From Methanosarcina siciliae T4/M (GTDB taxonomy: Archaea; Halobacteriota; Methanosarcinia; Methanosarcinales; Methanosarcinaceae), in the NCBI RefSeq assembly GCF_000970085.1, contig NZ_CP009506.1:4402001-4466000 (forward strand): a stretch of 64,000 nt of DNA, given 5' to 3'. The notes below the pieces were generated by a model. The model was not told the origin of the DNA. It saw only the letters and a list, made by a program, of their open reading frames with translations, and searched no databases. The translations under genes were made by a program, and so were the position numbers. Positions 8,803 through 17,968 of this stretch are shown here, in pieces; within the stretch, counting starts at the first letter, position 1; the number at the start of each line of letters is the position of its first letter.

Positions 8803-9762
8803 TCAATTCATCCCGGAAACCTGAAAATGCTTCTCAAGCAGAAGCTTAATCATTCCTTCCAGTTTCTCTTTTTCCTTCAGGGATTCAACCCAGGAAGATG
8901 GCACTGCTTTGATTCCAAGCCTTGCCCCTAGAATTCCACCTGCAACACTGCCCACCGAATCCGAGTCTCCTGTTATGTTCACTGCAGTTTGAACGGCTTT
9001 TTTGTAATCATCAGGATATCTCAGGATGCAGAAATAAGCAAGAGCAAAAGTCTCATCCGCATACCAGCCCTGCCCGATTTTCTGGAGAGCTTCTTCATCA
9101 CTCAAATTGCTGTGAGCAAGCTCATAAGAGCCTTTGAGAGCTTCCGTAAATTCCTCCGAAATTCCTTCGGTTACCCTGAGAAGAGGCTGAAACATATCTT
9201 CAGGGACCATCCCATCAAGAGCCAGTTTTACAGCATATGCTCCCGCAACGGATGCAGCGTCTGCGGTTGGGTGAGAGTGTGTAATCCTGCCGGAAATTGA
9301 GGCTGCTTTAATCAATTTTTCAGGATCATTACTGAAGATGAAACCGAGGATTCCAACCCGCATGAGGCTTCCACATGTTTTTGAGTTTATTCCTGACCTG
9401 CTCCAGGGAATCCCGTCCTTGAGATTCAGAGCTGCACCTCTGGTTGTCGCCCCTGCTCCAAGGTCAGGTTCATCCAGCCACAGGACAAGTTCCTCTGCAA
9501 TCTTATCCATAAGTCCGGGAAGTTCAAGTTCTGCTCCATTCAAGAGCCCTCTGGCAAGCACAAGCATCAACTGGGTATCATCGGTCCAGGGGGACTCAGG
9601 AGGAATCTCAAGGATTCCATCTTCTCCGTATTTCTCCTTAATCTGCTCAAGGGTCAGGTGTTCTACGGGGCGGCCGAGAGCATCTGCGCAGGCTGTGCCG
9701 AAAATGTAGCCCTGGAGTTTGTTTTCAAGATCAGGAGTGGATTGTGTGTTTCCTTCACTCAT
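8803..9762 (-). CDS. ADP-ribosylglycohydrolase family protein
   Basis: This 319-residue protein has the hallmarks of the DraG/ARH family, which removes ADP-ribose from proteins or small molecules using two Mg2+ ions. They are LQGYIFGTACADALGRPVE at the N-terminus, the metal-binding WTDDTQ (59-64), the SHPTADA block near residue 165, and TGDSDSVGSVAGGILGA near 265. Key Asp residues are all present, so activity is likely. The natural substrate cannot be told. It sits upstream of the DUF123 gene. A start at ATG 9762 is consistent with the family length. Confidence 0.88.
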   Translation of the reverse strand: MSEGNTQSTPDLENKLQGYIFGTACADALGRPVEHLTLEQIKEKYGEDGILEIPPESPWTDDTQLMLVLARGLLNGAELELPGLMDKIAEELVLWLDEPDLGAGATTRGAALNLKDGIPWSRSGINSKTCGSLMRVGILGFIFSNDPEKLIKAASISGRITHSHPTADAASVAGAYAVKLALDGMVPEDMFQPLLRVTEGISEEFTEALKGSYELAHSNLSDEEALQKIGQGWYADETFALAYFCILRYPDDYKKAVQTAVNITGDSDSVGSVAGGILGARLGIKAVPSSWVESLKEKEKLEGMIKLLLEKHFQVSGMN

Positions 9763-10080
9763 GGTTTTTTAATCCTGTAATTATCTTGATTTCAGCTGTT
9801 GTAAAATTAAACACATATCAAAGAAAAAAGTGCTCCCTCATCAGGCAGTTGATGTTTTAAGTGGTTTGTAATTTAGTAACTATCTTAATTTTCGTTCCCT
9901 CTTAAATGATTCTATATTCTTTTGCACTATTATTTTACAGTCCTCCCATTCTACAGTTCTCCCTTTTCTGTTTTTGAAAACTGAGCGTAGTTTAAAGGAA
10001 AAAGAAAAACTGCACAGAAAAATGTAAAATGGATAAAAATAATGTAAAAAGTTATAAAAATGAGGCGCAAAAAGGAAATA
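9763..10080. other. gene-free spacer
   Basis: This is AT-rich sequence between the ADP-ribosylglycohydrolase start and the 3' end of tRNA-Glu. I see no gene and no notable repeat. The promoter of the minus-strand operon should be here. Confidence 0.5.
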
Positions 10081-10155
10081 TGCTCCGATGGGGATTTGAA
10101 CCCCAGTCGCAGGAGTGAGAGTCCTGAATGATTGGCCGAGCTACACTATCGGAGC
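10081..10155 (-). tRNA. tRNA-Glu (anticodon CTC)
   Basis: This is a 75-base cloverleaf on the minus strand. Acceptor GCTCCGA pairs with TCGGAGC. The anticodon arm is CAGGA/TCCTG with loop CTCTCAC, anticodon CTC (glutamate, GAG). The T arm is GGGGTTCAAATCCCC and the discriminator is A. No CCA is encoded and no intron is seen. Confidence 0.95.
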
Positions 10156-10338
10156 ACGCTGTTAATTATGTGTTGTCAGTAAGACAGCATACTTTCAAGT
10201 GATTTATAAAATATAAATCTTTCGTCCGATCCTCTAAAAAAATTGAGGCTGCCGAGAAGGTATTCAACTTTTCCCGGCAGAGGGCTGAAGGAGATTTCCT
10301 TCATATGAAGGTTATCTGTTTACTTTTCCGGTAACAAG

Positions 10339-11589
10339 TTATACGAACATGGCCTGAGGAATGGAGGGCTCCTTCACGTTTACGACCTTTTCGTAAGCTT
10401 TCATGAAATCTGCCATGGTGATCTCTTTGCCGCGCCTGCGCAGTACAAAGATCCCGGCTTCTTTGACGATTACGCTGATCTCTGCTCCACTTTTTCCTGA
10501 CAGAGTCTTTGCAAACTTCTCAAAGTCAACATCATCGGCAAGTCTCATCTTACGGGTGTGGATCTTCAGGATCTCTATCCTGCCCTTCTCATCAGGAAGT
10601 GGGACTTCAATCGACCTGTCAAACCTGCCGGGTCTGAGGAGGGCGGGGTCAAGTAGGTCAATCCTGTTGGTTGCCGCAACTACTTTTACATTGCCTTTAG
10701 GGTTAAAGCCGTCCATCTCAGCAAGGAGCTGAAGCATTGTCCTGTTTACCTCGGCTGAACCGCTGGTCCCATCATATGTCCTCATACTGCCTACTGCATC
10801 GATTTCGTCTATGAAGAGGATGCTTGGGGACTTGTCCCTTGCAAGCTGGAAGATGTCCTTTACGAGCCTTGAGCCTTCTCCTACGAACTTCTGGACGAGG
10901 TCGGAACCTGACATCCGGATGAAAGTGGCTTTTGCCTGGGAGGCTATGGCTTTTGCGATCAGGGTCTTTCCGGTACCGGGGGCACCGTGAAGCAGGACTC
11001 CGGAGGGGGGTTCGATTCCCAGGTCCTCGAAAAGTTCGGGTTCGGTGAGCGGAAGTTCCACACTCTCCCTGACTTCCTGAAGCACTTCATCAAGCCCGCC
11101 AATCATGCTGTAGTCCACGCCTGGGGAATTGATAAGCTCCATAACCTGGGCTCTCACATCGGCAGCCCTGCTCACTATGGAGATAATCGAGTAAGCTCCG
11201 TTTACGGCAACCCTCATTCCAGGCTCTATTTTTCCGAGGCACTCTTCCGGGATCTGCGTGAGGACTTCCTGGTTGTTGCCGTGCTGCCTGATAAGAGCAA
11301 TTTCCCCGTTTACCTCAAGGATGGTCGCAATGAAAAGCGGAGGTTCGGTAAGCTGTTCCAGGTGAGCTTTTAATTTATTGATTTCCTGAAGGTGCCTGCC
11401 TGTGGCTACGCTGGCTTCAAGGAGCCGTGCCTTCATGTTTTCGTTCTGGACTTTAAGTATCTCGATTTCGGTTAAGAGAGATTTCACATCCTCGGGACTG
11501 ATTTCCCCGCTCTCAAGCTGAAATTCTACCCTGGACTTGATATCTTCCAGGGAAGATCTTATGGCACTGTCATCTGACATATCTGACAT
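10339..11589 (-). CDS. pan: proteasome-activating nucleotidase (PAN)
   Basis: This AAA+ ATPase hexamer unfolds proteins and feeds them to the 20S proteasome. The 416-residue protein has an N-terminal coiled coil (about 20-85), an OB-fold, then the ATPase domain with Walker A GAPGTGKT, Walker B ILFIDEID, sensor AATNR and the arginine-finger region LRPGRFDR. The start chosen is the ATG preceded by AGGTG; a GTG three codons earlier lies inside that site. The C-terminus is QAMFV, that is hydrophobic-Phe-X rather than the canonical hydrophobic-Tyr-X gate-opening motif. Length and all other motifs are standard. Confidence 0.93.
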   Translation of the reverse strand: MSDMSDDSAIRSSLEDIKSRVEFQLESGEISPEDVKSLLTEIEILKVQNENMKARLLEASVATGRHLQEINKLKAHLEQLTEPPLFIATILEVNGEIALIRQHGNNQEVLTQIPEECLGKIEPGMRVAVNGAYSIISIVSRAADVRAQVMELINSPGVDYSMIGGLDEVLQEVRESVELPLTEPELFEDLGIEPPSGVLLHGAPGTGKTLIAKAIASQAKATFIRMSGSDLVQKFVGEGSRLVKDIFQLARDKSPSILFIDEIDAVGSMRTYDGTSGSAEVNRTMLQLLAEMDGFNPKGNVKVVAATNRIDLLDPALLRPGRFDRSIEVPLPDEKGRIEILKIHTRKMRLADDVDFEKFAKTLSGKSGAEISVIVKEAGIFVLRRRGKEITMADFMKAYEKVVNVKEPSIPQAMFV

Positions 11590-12567
11590 TTGAAACACCT
11601 TTTTTATCGATAAAATTGATCTGGATGTCCGTTTTCAGGTTAATTGGGTTCTAAATAGTTTGTATGATTATTGGGTTTTAAACGTGTATTATATGGCTAT
11701 ATTTGAAGGTGGGATGTTACAGATTAATTTGGTTTGCAGGTATAAGCTGTAACTACAAAGTTCTGAGAATTGTCCTGCAGACTTCTATCTATGGATTATG
11801 TAATTCTTCCGGACCTTCTTCTGCTCTTTCAGGGCTTCTACAAAAAAGCAAAAGCCTGAAAACAGACGCTAGGAACAGAACGATACTTTATGACTATTGT
11901 CCTTCGGAAGGAAATTGCATGCTACTCTTACAGGACTTCATACATATGCCTTTTACAGGACAGCGTACACATATCAAAGGTTAAAATGCAATTGAAGAGC
12001 TTCTTATCGTATTCACAGTATATATAAGATGCCGGATATAATTTATATATAGTAAAATATAAAAAGGATATATATAAGTTCCTGCAACGTCTGCAGCCCA
12101 TTGACGGCCCCTTTTTAATTACTGCCAAATACTCACTTAATTTTTTAATTACTGTCTAATACTCACTTAATATACATCAGCTTTTTTGTTTCTTTCAGAC
12201 TTTTTATCTTTCCTCTTTATTAATTCTACATTATACACAATTGGCATTTTTCAATGCCCCGCATTTCTCCCATATAGAGTTCTAATTCAAGACATAGAAG
12301 CCGAAAATTCCGCCACTTTTATATTTCTCTGCCTTGGGAATACAGTACTATAATAACCTTTCGTTAGAGATGTGTAGAATTCCGGGCTGAGAAAAGACAA
12401 ACAAGCATAAATAGTTAAAACCAGTCCCTCACCTCATCATATTACTGATAATTGATCCTTGTTTTCTCTATAGTTCTCCATACCAGGCAATAAAAAGTAT
12501 GAACTCGGCTACATGCCTAAAAAATTCAAAGGATAGATTTAATAATAAAAGCATAATATCATTCCAC
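11590..12567. other. gene-free spacer with short repeats and possible small RNA
   Basis: No reliable gene is seen. Near 12030-12115 a TATA-like run is followed by the hairpin CTGCA-acgtc-TGCAG (12082-12096) and a C/T-rich end (cccctttttaatt), which could be a short transcript. A 30-base tandem duplication follows at 12112-12171. The promoter of the DUF131 pair (cataaatag near 12405) lies at the right end. Confidence 0.5.
12112..12171. repeat. 30-bp tandem duplication
   Basis: Two copies of a 30-base unit follow each other directly (tttttaattactg... at 12112-12141 and 12142-12171) with two mismatches. The unit contains actcacttaat near its end. It is non-coding, in the spacer between pan and the DUF131 genes. 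Confidence 0.8.
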
Positions 12568-12813
12568 ATGCGTGCATCAGAAGATTTTCTAAGAGTAGGT
12601 GCAACAGTTACATTTGTTGGCTTTATTATAGTATTGTTAGGAATCGCTCTCACAATGTTACAACATCCCGCAAGCGCTCAAATGGGCGGCCTTATTATGC
12701 TCGGTCCCATCCCGATAGTGTTTGGCTCTGCTCCTGAAATTACAACAAATATGCTTGGACTTGGGTTATTAATAACGATCCTTTACCTATTCCTATGGAA
12801 GACTAAACGTTGA
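12568..12813 (+). CDS. DUF131 (TIGR00304-like) small membrane protein
   Basis: This is an 81-residue protein with two membrane helices flanking the conserved block GGLIMLGPIPIVFGSA, characteristic of the archaeal DUF131 family of unknown function. I chose the ATG at 12568 (MRASEDFL), where family similarity begins. An ATG at 12499 would add 23 non-conserved residues. The stop codon overlaps the TTG start of the next gene (TTGA), which encodes a second member of the same family, so the two are probably translated together and may associate in the membrane. Confidence 0.72.
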   Translation: MRASEDFLRVGATVTFVGFIIVLLGIALTMLQHPASAQMGGLIMLGPIPIVFGSAPEITTNMLGLGLLITILYLFLWKTKR

Positions 12814-13172
12814 TTGGAAACTTACTTATTTTGACTGGAATTTTCATAATACTCTTCGGATTTTTAATGCTCATCATCGGAACAGCCATTGGCATGCGCG
12901 AGAATTCCGAATCTGGAAATGAATATTCAAATAGAAGGGATCAGTTCGGAATGGAAGCTGGTTCGGGAAATTCTTTCGGTTTTAAAGGCCCTGACCGGAA
13001 AGCCCCCCATGCAGAAAAAGCTAAATCCGGGATAAAGGGTGGAGGAGTAATCATGCTCGGCCCGATTCCAATTGTCTTCGGAAGCGATGGAGATAGTGCA
13101 AAGACAGCAATGATCCTTGCGATAATCCTTATGGTTCTTAGCCTTCTTATTTTCAGAGGTATGATCTTCTAA
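12810..13172 (+). CDS. DUF131 (TIGR00304-like) membrane protein, second copy
   Basis: This is a 120-residue protein with N-terminal and C-terminal membrane helices and the same family block, GGVIMLGPIPIVFGSD. It differs from its upstream neighbour by a long polar insert (residues 30-75, rich in Gly, Asn, Glu, Arg). The start is TTG at 12810, sharing bases with the preceding stop codon. The shared motif shows an old tandem duplication. The function is unknown; the arrangement suggests a hetero-oligomer. Confidence 0.75.
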   Translation: MIGNLLILTGIFIILFGFLMLIIGTAIGMRENSESGNEYSNRRDQFGMEAGSGNSFGFKGPDRKAPHAEKAKSGIKGGGVIMLGPIPIVFGSDGDSAKTAMILAIILMVLSLLIFRGMIF

Positions 13173-13381
13173 TCGATTCAATATATTCTAGATGTATCCT
13201 TCATTGTTATTGCTTCACGTCATCTTGCTGGTTTATGCACGTTACTGCTTCTGACACCCCTGTCTACACATACCAACCCTAATTTTCTCTTACCGGCTGA
13301 CTATTTAATACCTTGAAGGGTTCAGGGTAAAAAATCTCCGGGAAAGAGGCAGATAAACCGGACAAAACCTTATTAAGGTTT

Positions 13382-13399
13382 AAGCCCGATTCAGGGCTT
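13382..13399 (+). promoter_or_regulatory. hairpin abutting the purA start codon
   Basis: A perfect stem AAGCCC (13382-13387) with GGGCTT (13394-13399) around a 6-base loop ends one base before the purA ATG. An extra T-A pair (13381 with 13400) would include the A of the start codon. No other ribosome binding site is visible, so folding should affect initiation. Regulation is inferred from position only. Confidence 0.45.
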
Positions 13400-14674
13400 A
13401 TGTTTACGATAATCACAGGCGCGCAGTTCGGTGACGAGGGAAAAGGCAAGATTGTCGACCTTCTTGCAAAAGACTATGACATTGTTGCCCGTTTCCAGGG
13501 TGGGAACAACGCAGGCCATACAGTCAGGGTAGGAGATGAGGTCTACAAACTGCACCTGATCCCCTCGGGCATTTTACTTGATGCCAGGGTCCTGGTCGGG
13601 CCTGGGGTTGTCCTGAACCCTGAGGTTTTAGCCGAAGAAGCCGCAATGTTTGAGAAGCACGGAATAAAGGTAGACGCAGGGAAACTCGGAGTAGATGCCA
13701 AGACAAGCATCATTATGCCCTACCACATAGAAATGGACGGGCTCAGGGAAGCTGCAAGGAAAACAAAAATCGGGACTACAAAGCGCGGAATAGGCTATGC
13801 GTATATCGATAAGGTCGCAAGGGACGAGATCCGCATGGCTGAACTTGTGGACAAAGAGCGTTTCCTGAGAAGGCTTGAAGAACTTGCCCCCCAGAAGGAA
13901 AAAGAAATCGAGGCAATGGGGGGAGACCCGAAGATCGTAAGAGACCCCGCCCTCATAGAAAGGTATCTGGAACTTGGCGAGCAATTTGCTTCTTATGTTA
14001 CGGATGTTTCCATGGAAATCAATCAGGCGCTTGACGAAGGAAAGCATGTCATGGCCGAAGCTGCCCAGGGGACTCATCTTGATGTGATCCACGGGACCCA
14101 GAAATTCGTAACCTCTTCTTCCACAATTTCGGGTTCTGCATGTGCCAACCTCGGAGTGGGCCCTACAAGGGTGGATAACGTTATTGCCATAGTTAAAGCT
14201 TATATCACAAGAGTGGGAGAAGGACCCCTTCCAACAGAGCTTTCCGGGGAACTGGGAGAAAAGATCCAGAAAGCCGGCGGAGAATTCGGGACAACTACAG
14301 GCAGAGGTAGGAGGTGCGGCTGGTTTGACCTCCCGCTCCTTAAAAAAGCTATTGCCCTCAACGGATATACGGAAATTTCCCTTACCAAGCTGGACGTGCT
14401 GACAGGGCTTGACCCTCTCAGGATCTGTGTCGGATACAAATATAAGGGAGAAGACCTGGACTATCCCCCGGAACTTGCCGAGGACCTCTGGGAGTGCAGT
14501 CCGGTATATGAAGACCTTCCTGGCTGGAAAAACGATTTGACCGAAGTAAAAGCCTATAGTGAGCTTCCAGAAAACGCCCGAAACTATATCAAAAGGCTTG
14601 AAGAACTGATGAAAGTCCCTATTAACTATATCTCTGTGGGCCCGGGAAGGGAACAAACCTTTAAAAAAGGATAA
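13400..14674 (+). CDS. purA: adenylosuccinate synthetase
   Basis: This enzyme makes adenylosuccinate from IMP, aspartate and GTP, the first committed step to AMP. The 424-residue protein has the GTP-binding GDEGKGK (11-17), GGNNAGHT (34-41), the IMP-contacting GTTKRGIGYAY, the aspartate loop GTTTGRGRRCGW and the guanine-recognition TKLDVLTG. All catalytic blocks are present and the length is normal. Its ATG directly follows a hairpin and no ribosome binding site is seen, so it may be leaderless or structurally controlled. The next gene downstream is rps19e, about 290 bases away. Confidence 0.97.
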   Translation: MFTIITGAQFGDEGKGKIVDLLAKDYDIVARFQGGNNAGHTVRVGDEVYKLHLIPSGILLDARVLVGPGVVLNPEVLAEEAAMFEKHGIKVDAGKLGVDAKTSIIMPYHIEMDGLREAARKTKIGTTKRGIGYAYIDKVARDEIRMAELVDKERFLRRLEELAPQKEKEIEAMGGDPKIVRDPALIERYLELGEQFASYVTDVSMEINQALDEGKHVMAEAAQGTHLDVIHGTQKFVTSSSTISGSACANLGVGPTRVDNVIAIVKAYITRVGEGPLPTELSGELGEKIQKAGGEFGTTTGRGRRCGWFDLPLLKKAIALNGYTEISLTKLDVLTGLDPLRICVGYKYKGEDLDYPPELAEDLWECSPVYEDLPGWKNDLTEVKAYSELPENARNYIKRLEELMKVPINYISVGPGREQTFKKG

Positions 14675-14785
14675 TGCCATTAAGTAAATCTTCCCGATAG
14701 ATTACCGAAAAGTGTATATATTAACCAATAAATTTATCAACCCCATTTTCCAGTTTAGACTCAAATTATATTAACCGGCATTATC

Positions 14786-14799
14786 GGGCCTTCCGGCCC
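14786..14799 (+). other. GC-rich hairpin between purA and rps19e
   Basis: GGGCC (14786-14790) pairs with GGCCC (14795-14799) around TTCC. It lies 110 bases after the purA stop and 170 bases before rps19e. There is no T-run, so it is not a typical archaeal terminator. It may be part of the rps19e leader. Confidence 0.35.
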
Positions 14800-14968
14800 A
14801 AATCCCAAGAGTCCGTAGCCAGCTAAAAACCAGCAATGGACTTCTCGGAAGAGCATAAGAGTTACCTCATTTCGAGAGCAAGAGTTACATTCCTGACAGA
14901 TTCGAGGAAAAAAATCGGCACTATCCCCGAACCTGCAAAACTAACGGAATTCGCATAAGGAGGAGAGC

Positions 14969-15418
14969 ATGACAACAGTATTCGATGTCCCTGCAATGGA
15001 AATGATCGAAAAGCTTGCAGGCATTCTTAAAGAAAATGATAAGATCGTCCCCCCTGAATGGGCAGGGAACGTGAAAACCGGGGTTCACAAAGAACTTCCC
15101 CCGATCAATGACGACTGGTGGTACATCAGGTGTGCAGCAGTCCTGAGAAAGATCTATACCGATGGGCCAATCGGAATCGAGAGACTTCGCTCCGTATATG
15201 GGGGTAAGAAGGACAACGGTTCCAAGCCTTTCCACAAGGCAAAGGGCAGTGGTTCTGTTGCAAGAAAGACCGTACAGCAGCTTGAAGCTGCAGGCTTCCT
15301 GCAGAAGGTAAAGGACGGAAGAACAGTATCTGCAAAAGGACGTTCCATGGTGGACAACGCAGCTCACGAACTTAAGCTTGAGCTGGTTGAAAAGATCCCG
15401 GAACTTGCAAAATACTGA
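14969..15418 (+). CDS. rps19e: 30S ribosomal protein S19e
   Basis: This is the archaeal/eukaryotic small-subunit protein S19e, needed for late 40S/30S maturation. The 149-residue length and the motifs PPEWAGNVKTGVHKELPP, DDWWYIRCAAVLRKIY, GSGSVARKTVQQLE and GRTVSAKGRSMVD match the family. A strong GGAGGAG ribosome binding site is placed just before the ATG. It begins a plus-strand series that continues with a PDCD5-like protein, a PP-loop protein, L39e, L31e, aIF6, L18a, prefoldin and FtsY. Confidence 0.96.
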   Translation: MTTVFDVPAMEMIEKLAGILKENDKIVPPEWAGNVKTGVHKELPPINDDWWYIRCAAVLRKIYTDGPIGIERLRSVYGGKKDNGSKPFHKAKGSGSVARKTVQQLEAAGFLQKVKDGRTVSAKGRSMVDNAAHELKLELVEKIPELAKY

Positions 15419-15514
15419 GAATGAAAATCCTTCGGAAAGGGGTCTGAGTATTCGGGTCCCCATATATAATATTGCTAACAATATTCCAGAAAACCGGTTT
15501 TTTCGGTGATTGCC

Positions 15515-15874
15515 ATGTCTAATATGGATGACGAACTCGAAGAAATCCGAAAGAGACGACTTGCAGAGATTCAGAAACAGCAGGCACAGCAACAGCCTTC
15601 TGACGTGCAGGCAGCTTACCAGCAGGAGCAGGCAAGGGCCGAAATGGAAGCCCAGAAACAGGCTATCCTGAGGCAGATCCTGACTCCCGAGGCAAGGGAA
15701 CGCCTGACCACTCTTAAGATGTCGAGGCCGGCTCTTGGGGAACAGCTCGAGATGCAACTTATTTCGCTTGCTCAGAGTGGGAGAATCAAGGCTCAGATCG
15801 ATGATGAGCAGCTGAAAACGCTCCTTATGCGGATGCAGCCCAAGAAACGCAAGACGTCCATAACCCGGGTTTAA
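15515..15874 (+). CDS. PDCD5-family DNA-binding protein
   Basis: This is a 119-residue archaeal homologue of the PDCD5/TFAR19 family, a small helical protein thought to bind DNA or other proteins. The N-terminus is a Gln/Glu/Arg-rich helix (about 1-45). The core reads ILTPEARERLTTLKMSRP and the end KKRKTSITRV is basic. GGTGAT five bases before the ATG at 15515 decides the start over an upstream GTG that lies inside this site. It is conserved next to S19e and L39e in archaea and is probably co-transcribed. Confidence 0.9.
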   Translation: MSNMDDELEEIRKRRLAEIQKQQAQQQPSDVQAAYQQEQARAEMEAQKQAILRQILTPEARERLTTLKMSRPALGEQLEMQLISLAQSGRIKAQIDDEQLKTLLMRMQPKKRKTSITRV

Positions 15875-15879
15875 GCAAA

Positions 15880-16482
15880 ATGAAAGTCTCGGTCCTCTTT
15901 AGTGGAGGAAAGGACAGTTCACTCTCTGCCCTTTTATTGGAACCGTTTTTTGAGGTCGAACTCGTAACCTGTAACTTCGGATTGCTTCCGACAGGAGAAA
16001 TCGCAGCAAAAACTGCTGAGGAGTTACATTTTCCGCACAGGGTCCTTTCTCTTGACCGGGAGATCCTGGAAAAGGCCTACGAGCTGGTTCTAAATGAAGG
16101 GTTTCCGAGAGGGGCTATCAATTATATTCATGAAAAAGCTGTCGAAACGCTTGCTCTGGACCCGGCAGTTAAACTGATTGCCGACGGAACCAGGCGGGAT
16201 GACAGGGTCCCGGTGCTTTCGGTCTCACAGGTGAGAAGCATTGAAGACCGGCTGGGAGTGCAGTATTTTTGCCCCCTCAAAGGCTATGGCAAAAAAGTTG
16301 TGGATTCTCTCGTCGGATCTCGCCTAAATATTGAACAGGGGCCGAGTGAAAGCACCCAGAAAGCAGATTACGAAACCGAACTCAGGGAGTTAATCCGGCA
16401 GAGACGGGGAGAAGATGCAATAAAGAAACTGTTTCCCGTCCATTTCCAGTCCCGTGTGCTTTCCAGGAAGAAATTTCCCTAA
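15880..16482 (+). CDS. PP-loop ATPase (adenine nucleotide alpha-hydrolase fold)
   Basis: This is a 200-residue protein with the PP-loop SGGKDS at residues 8-13, which binds ATP pyrophosphate in enzymes that adenylate tRNA bases or small substrates. Further blocks are VTCNFG, LIADGTRRDDRVPVLS and a basic C-terminal tail. It starts 5 bases after the PDCD5-like gene, in the translation block, so a tRNA or ribosome modification role is plausible but unproven. The CxxC pairs found in some tRNA thiolases are absent. Confidence 0.8.
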   Translation: MKVSVLFSGGKDSSLSALLLEPFFEVELVTCNFGLLPTGEIAAKTAEELHFPHRVLSLDREILEKAYELVLNEGFPRGAINYIHEKAVETLALDPAVKLIADGTRRDDRVPVLSVSQVRSIEDRLGVQYFCPLKGYGKKVVDSLVGSRLNIEQGPSESTQKADYETELRELIRQRRGEDAIKKLFPVHFQSRVLSRKKFP

Positions 16483-16777
16483 AAAGGGAAGCATGTGAAC
16501 TCAAAAACTGGAGGCTTCCTTGAAGGGGAAAATTCTGGAATAAAGATTTATAGAATAATCGAGTTATATTCAACCCCTATACTGCTGCAGATTAACTATA
16601 GACCATCATAGAATTTACAGGATATGGTTCAATAGACTTGCCTAACAGACTTGCCTATTCGTTCAGGCATGGGAGAGCCGCAATTACGTAAGGGTTGAAA
16701 TCACAATCAGCTAATTACCGGATATAACTGTAAATTTACAGAATTAGATTACTTACAGGTCAACAGGTGTGATCCAC

Positions 16778-16933
<156 letters not shown>

Positions 16934-16952
16934 GCGAGGACGGTGGGAAAAA

Positions 16953-17222
16953 ATGGCAGACGACATGGTCAAAGAACAGATATATACTATTCCCCTCAGA
17001 GAGATAAGGAAAGTCCCTGCATGGAAAAGAGCCAACAGGGCAGTTACTGAAGTAAGGGGTTTTCTCGTAAGGCACATGAAAACCGAATCCGCGCAGGTTA
17101 AGCTGGACAAATCCATCAATGAACGTCTCTGGGAAAAAGGCTGTGAAAAGCCGCCTCTCTCAATCCGGGTACGGGCTGTGAAATTCGCAGATGGTGAAGT
17201 ACAGGCAGAACTTGCCCAGTAA
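16953..17222 (+). CDS. rpl31e: 50S ribosomal protein L31e
   Basis: This is an 89-residue large-subunit protein located near the tunnel exit. The motifs IYTIPLREIRKVPAWKRANR, VRGFLVRHMKTESAQVKLD and LWEKGCEKPPLSIRVRAVKF are diagnostic. It follows rpl39e and is followed 32 bases later by aIF6, the usual archaeal order. Confidence 0.96.
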   Translation: MADDMVKEQIYTIPLREIRKVPAWKRANRAVTEVRGFLVRHMKTESAQVKLDKSINERLWEKGCEKPPLSIRVRAVKFADGEVQAELAQ

Positions 17223-17254
17223 GTATTACCAGAGAACGCGAAAAGTCAAAGAAT

Positions 17255-17914
17255 ATGATTCGAACAGTGGATATCTACGATACCTCAATCATCGGGGTAT
17301 TTGCAACCTGTACCGAAGATATTGTTCTAGTTCCCCCTCTGACAAAGCCAGAGGTCTGCGCCCTACTCGAAGACGTGCTGGAGGTAAGAGTCCTTGAGAT
17401 CCTTATAAACGAAAGCATCGTAGTGGGAGCCCTTTCCAGGGGTAACTCGAACGGTTTTATGCTTCCATACGGAGCCAGGGCTGAGGAGATGCAGAAGCTC
17501 ACCGGCATTCCCGTGGGCATCCTCCCTGACAGACTAAATGCAGTGGGAAACATCGTGCTTGCAAACGATTCAGCAGCTCTTGTTCACCCCGACCTGTCAG
17601 ATAAAGCTCTGGAAGCCATTGCCGGGACCCTTAAGGTGGATGTTTACAGGGGAACGATTGCCGGGATTAAAAATGTAGGGATGGCAGGAGTCGTTACGAA
17701 TAAGGGGCTTCTGGTACATCCTAAAGTGACAGCTTCTGAAAGAGATGCTCTGGAAAATATCTTCGGATTTCCGGTAAACATAGGGACTACTAACTTCGGG
17801 ACCCAGATGCTTGGCTCAGGGTTACTTGCAAACTCAAAAAACTTTGTGGCAGGCTCTGAAACAACAGGTCCTGAACTCGGGAGAATTGAAGAAGCCCTTG
17901 GGTTCCTGGAGTAA
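17255..17914 (+). CDS. eif6: translation initiation factor aIF6
   Basis: This factor binds the large ribosomal subunit and prevents premature joining of subunits. The 219-residue length fits the five-fold pentein repeat. Repeats can be followed through GVFATCTEDIVLVPP, GALSRGNSNGFMLPYG, GNIVLANDSAALVHPDLS, GMAGVVTNKGLLVHP and GSGLLANSKNFVAGSETTGPE. It sits between rpl31e and rpl18a, as is common in archaea. Confidence 0.96.
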   Translation: MIRTVDIYDTSIIGVFATCTEDIVLVPPLTKPEVCALLEDVLEVRVLEILINESIVVGALSRGNSNGFMLPYGARAEEMQKLTGIPVGILPDRLNAVGNIVLANDSAALVHPDLSDKALEAIAGTLKVDVYRGTIAGIKNVGMAGVVTNKGLLVHPKVTASERDALENIFGFPVNIGTTNFGTQMLGSGLLANSKNFVAGSETTGPELGRIEEALGFLE

Positions 17915-17968
17915 GCATCATATCATCCATCTGTTCCGGAACTAAGTTACAGCAAGAGAGTGGTAATG

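Noticed and set aside
11703..11984. 93-codon plus frame downstream of the pan promoter
   Set aside because: It has no ribosome binding site, no family and a composition like the spacer.
13628..14680. Long minus-strand frame (350 codons) opposite purA
   Set aside because: It is fully antisense to a clear purA gene; the composition (many Phe, Cys, His) is typical of a shadow frame and there is no ribosome binding site.
14921..15757. Minus-strand frame of 278 codons opposite rps19e and the PDCD5-like gene
   Set aside because: It is antisense to two well-supported genes and shows no recognisable family.
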